The notes below the pieces were generated by a model that was not told the DNA's origin, did no database searches, and saw nothing but the letters and a program-made list of their open reading frames with translations. A stretch of 64,000 nt of DNA, taken from contig NZ_SWCM01000002.1 in the NCBI RefSeq assembly GCF_005116645.1, positions 62,001-126,000 on the forward strand. The letters are read 5' to 3'. Every line of letters begins with the position of its first letter. Position 1 is the stretch's first letter. This stretch comes from Desulfopila sp. IMCC35006. GTDB lineage: Bacteria; Desulfobacterota; Desulfobulbia; Desulfobulbales; Desulfocapsaceae. The translations under genes were made by a program, and so were the position numbers. Positions 62,042 to 64,000 of this stretch are shown piece after piece.

Positions 62042-63103
62042 ATGTCAAAAGGTTTGGATCTCTTCTTTTTCTTTGGTCGCCCCTTCAGTCCTGTCTATAG
62101 TGTTCTCATGAAATCGCGGGAAAAACTCTATCGTCGAGGAATATTTCGCGGTCATTCATTACCCGTCCCGGTCATCGCTGTCGGCAATCTTGTTTTGGGT
62201 GGGACCGGTAAAACGCCTACAGTTCAGCATATTGCCAGGGTACTTCTGTCTAAAGGTTATCGCCCGGCAATTATCAGCCGAGGATACGGCGGCAAAACCA
62301 AAGAAGCGGTGAACGTCGTATCTGACGGGGAAAATATTTTTCTGTCGCCGGAGATAGCAGGAGATGAACCGTGCATGCTTGCCGAGAGCTTAGCCGGGGT
62401 AGCGGTACTCACCGGAACACGGCGTATTTTCCCCTGTCGGCATGCTATTGATCACCTCCATGCCGATGTCATTATCCTCGATGATGGATTCCAGCATCTC
62501 AACGTCAAGAGAGATATTGATATAGTTCTCTTTGATGGCACCGTCCAGGCCGGAAACAGCCGGGTTTTCCCCGGGGGTCCCCTGCGGGAACCGGTTTCCG
62601 CTCTGAAGCGGTGTCATGGCTTTCTTTTAACCGGGGAAAATCCGGTGAACAGAGAAAGAACGCAAAAATTTGCCACCCTTTTGCAGAAAAAATTTCCGGC
62701 AAAACCGGTATTTATTTCTTCTCTGGAGGCATATGAGCTTCAAGGACCGGATGGGTCGGTTGCCGCAGAATCTGTCTCGGGCAAATTTTATGGTTTTTGC
62801 GGCATCGCCAATCCTGGGAGATTTGCGAAATCTCTCGCCGATTATGGACTGCCGCTCGCAGGCTTTCATGCTCTAAAAGACCACATCTCATACAATCAGG
62901 AGTCAGCTGCGCAACTTAGTAAAAAAGCGATCGATTGCGGCGCGGCAAACCTGATAACGACAGAAAAGGATTACGTTAAGCTGCGTACGCTCGACTTGAG
63001 TCTGCCGCTCTTTGTTCTCAAGGCACATCACAAGGTGGAGCAGGCGTTTGATGACTTTCTCCTCGCAGAATTAGAGAAAACAGGCAAGCCCCATCCTGGA
63101 TGA
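62042..63103 (+). CDS. lpxK: Tetraacyldisaccharide 4'-kinase
   Basis: Phosphorylates the 4' position of the tetraacyldisaccharide to form lipid IVA, at the inner membrane. The 353-residue protein has a P-loop GNLVLGGTGKTPTVQ and ISRGYGG, the HADVIILDDGFQHLNVKRDIDIVLFD region (DDGFQH is the catalytic Asp/His pair), and TTEKDYVKL near the end. Normal length. It is divergent from livK, with a 292-nt intergenic region that must hold both promoters. lpxC follows 214 nt downstream. Confidence 0.93.
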   Translation: MSKGLDLFFFFGRPFSPVYSVLMKSREKLYRRGIFRGHSLPVPVIAVGNLVLGGTGKTPTVQHIARVLLSKGYRPAIISRGYGGKTKEAVNVVSDGENIFLSPEIAGDEPCMLAESLAGVAVLTGTRRIFPCRHAIDHLHADVIILDDGFQHLNVKRDIDIVLFDGTVQAGNSRVFPGGPLREPVSALKRCHGFLLTGENPVNRERTQKFATLLQKKFPAKPVFISSLEAYELQGPDGSVAAESVSGKFYGFCGIANPGRFAKSLADYGLPLAGFHALKDHISYNQESAAQLSKKAIDCGAANLITTEKDYVKLRTLDLSLPLFVLKAHHKVEQAFDDFLLAELEKTGKPHPG

Positions 63104-63317
63104 TCCCGGCAATCAGTACATTTTTGTGTGTGAAAATCGACACATCAGCGTATTGTGTTGCTTTTCACACACTCTGTGTTGGGGGTGCTGGCTCTGCGTG
63201 ATCTGCTTACTACTCCGATATCTATGGATTTATTCAAAGGTAAAAACCGACTGCTTTGGCGGCATGCAAATTGCATATGAGGGGGTGCTTCACACTCTTA
63301 CCTCATAAGGAATAGCT

Positions 63318-64000
63318 ATGTCTGCACAGATGGATCCATATCAACATACTTTACGAAAATCAGCGAGCTGTTGCGGAGTCGGCCTGCATTCCGGCCGAAC
63401 CGTCAATCTCGCAATAAAACCGGCGCCGGTTAACAACGGCATCCGTTTCTTTCGGTCCGATGTGCCGAATGGCGGCCATATTCAAGCGTACATGGACAGG
63501 GTCGTTGACACGCAGCTGGCGACAACTCTTGGCAATGAGCACTTCAGGATTTCAACGACGGAGCATCTCTTGGCGGCTCTGCGGGGGGTTGGCATCGATA
63601 ATGCCAACGTGGAATTGGATTCGGGTGAAATTCCAATCATGGATGGCAGTGCCGAGCCGTTTTTCAAATTACTGAAGATGACGGGTAGGTCGAGGCAAAA
63701 CGGACTTAAAAAAATTCTGCGCATTATAAAGCCTGTCACCCATAAAGACGGTGATAAACATTTGACCATATCACCTTACAATGGTTTCAGGGTGACCGGG
63801 GAAATCTGTTTTGACGACACTCTGATCAAGAAGCAGCGATTTACCTACGATCTTGCTGCTGATCGCTTTGGTGATGAAATAGCCCGAGCCAGGACCTTTG
63901 GCTATGTCGAACAGGTCGAGGAGTTATGGGCTAACGGGCTGGCTCTAGGCAGTTCGCTGGCAAATGTCATCGCTATCCACTGGAATCGCAAGTCAGTCCT
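63318..64000 (+). CDS. lpxC: UDP-3-O-acyl-N-acetylglucosamine deacetylase (partial, N-terminal part)
   Basis: Zinc enzyme for the committed step of lipid A synthesis. The window contains 227 codons before its right edge, about three quarters of a typical LpxC of around 300 residues. It opens CCGVGLHSGRTVNL, has TTEHLLAAL (zinc His), the IMDGSAEPF segment and ARTFGYVEQVEEL. ATG 63318 is preceded by AAGGAATAG. Together with lpxK upstream, it forms a lipid A pair on the plus strand. Confidence 0.94.
   Translation, partial: MSAQMDPYQHTLRKSASCCGVGLHSGRTVNLAIKPAPVNNGIRFFRSDVPNGGHIQAYMDRVVDTQLATTLGNEHFRISTTEHLLAALRGVGIDNANVELDSGEIPIMDGSAEPFFKLLKMTGRSRQNGLKKILRIIKPVTHKDGDKHLTISPYNGFRVTGEICFDDTLIKKQRFTYDLAADRFGDEIARARTFGYVEQVEELWANGLALGSSLANVIAIHWNRKSV

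Noticed and set aside
1-64000. CRISPR array, prophage or insertion sequence
   Set aside because: No regularly spaced direct repeats, integrase, transposase or phage structural gene was seen.

Overview
The window looks like a chromosomal segment of a Gram-negative, probably sulfate-reducing or otherwise anaerobic Desulfobacterota (deltaproteobacterium), most likely near Desulfobulbales. The lipid A genes (lpxB, lpxK, lpxC) show an outer membrane. The type-B succinate dehydrogenase, PAS/sigma-54 activator, DUF4911-miaB pair, AmmeMemoRadiSam radical SAM protein, Bacteroidetes-like topoisomerase IV and liv amino-acid importer fit that group. This placement is inferred from gene content, not from a marker tree. 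I see no prophage, insertion sequence, CRISPR array or rRNA.

Layout. 1-1.6 kb: sdhC and the start of sdhA (minus). 1.8-9.3 kb (plus): gph, DUF445, a triple-PAS sigma-54 activator, an acyl-CoA ligase behind a consensus -24/-12 promoter, and a periplasmic solute-binding protein. 9.4-14.7 kb (minus): Na+ symporter, rlmN, a radical SAM protein, serC, trmL. 14.8-21.7 kb (plus): ComEA-like protein, miaA, recJ, a eukaryotic-type purB, DUF4911 gene, miaB. 21.7-26.3 kb (minus): parC, parE, a small Cys-rich protein, cutA. 26.6-29.0 kb (plus): coaX, ldcA, an SH3 protein. 29.0-32.0 kb (minus): a helicase-exonuclease fusion. 32.2-36.2 kb (plus): a fused prephenate dehydratase/dehydrogenase, a zinc-ribbon protein, tRNA-His, a hydrolase, dCMP deaminase. 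36.3-40.9 kb (minus): a secreted/membrane pair, comM, a tRNA methyltransferase. 41.4-44.7 kb (plus): queD, a UDP-sugar dehydrogenase, a molybdopterin-binding protein, a membrane protein. 44.7-49.1 kb (minus): a Na,K-ATPase-like pump, a tandem universal stress protein and a Mut7-C protein in one coupled set. 49.5-54.4 kb: pcm, a DUF202-receiver protein, amrS, an alcohol dehydrogenase, an Smr protein. 54.4-61.7 kb (minus): lpxB, a sugar-nucleotide dehydrogenase and livKHMGF. 62.0-64.0 kb (plus): lpxK and the start of lpxC.

How the genes work together. RNA maturation is strongly represented: rlmN, trmL, miaA, miaB, a TrmN6-like enzyme, queD and a tRNA gene, with miaA and miaB only 4 kb apart. 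DNA maintenance is covered by recJ, parCE, comM, the ComEA-like protein and the helicase-exonuclease fusion. The lipid A genes are split by the liv importer, and the oxidoreductase coupled to lpxB may make a 3-amino lipid A precursor. Many pairs overlap by ATGA, indicating translational coupling: rlmN/radical SAM, cutA/Cys-rich, coaX/ldcA, DUF3352-like/122-aa, USP/ATPase, and GnnA-like/lpxB/smr.

The least conventional items are the DUF202-receiver protein with a near-perfect seven-residue Arg/Thr ladder, the MrfA-MrfB-like fusion, the PheA-ACT-TyrA fusion, the P2C (Na,K-ATPase-like) pump coupled to a stress protein, and a perfect stem-loop terminator inside the liv operon.
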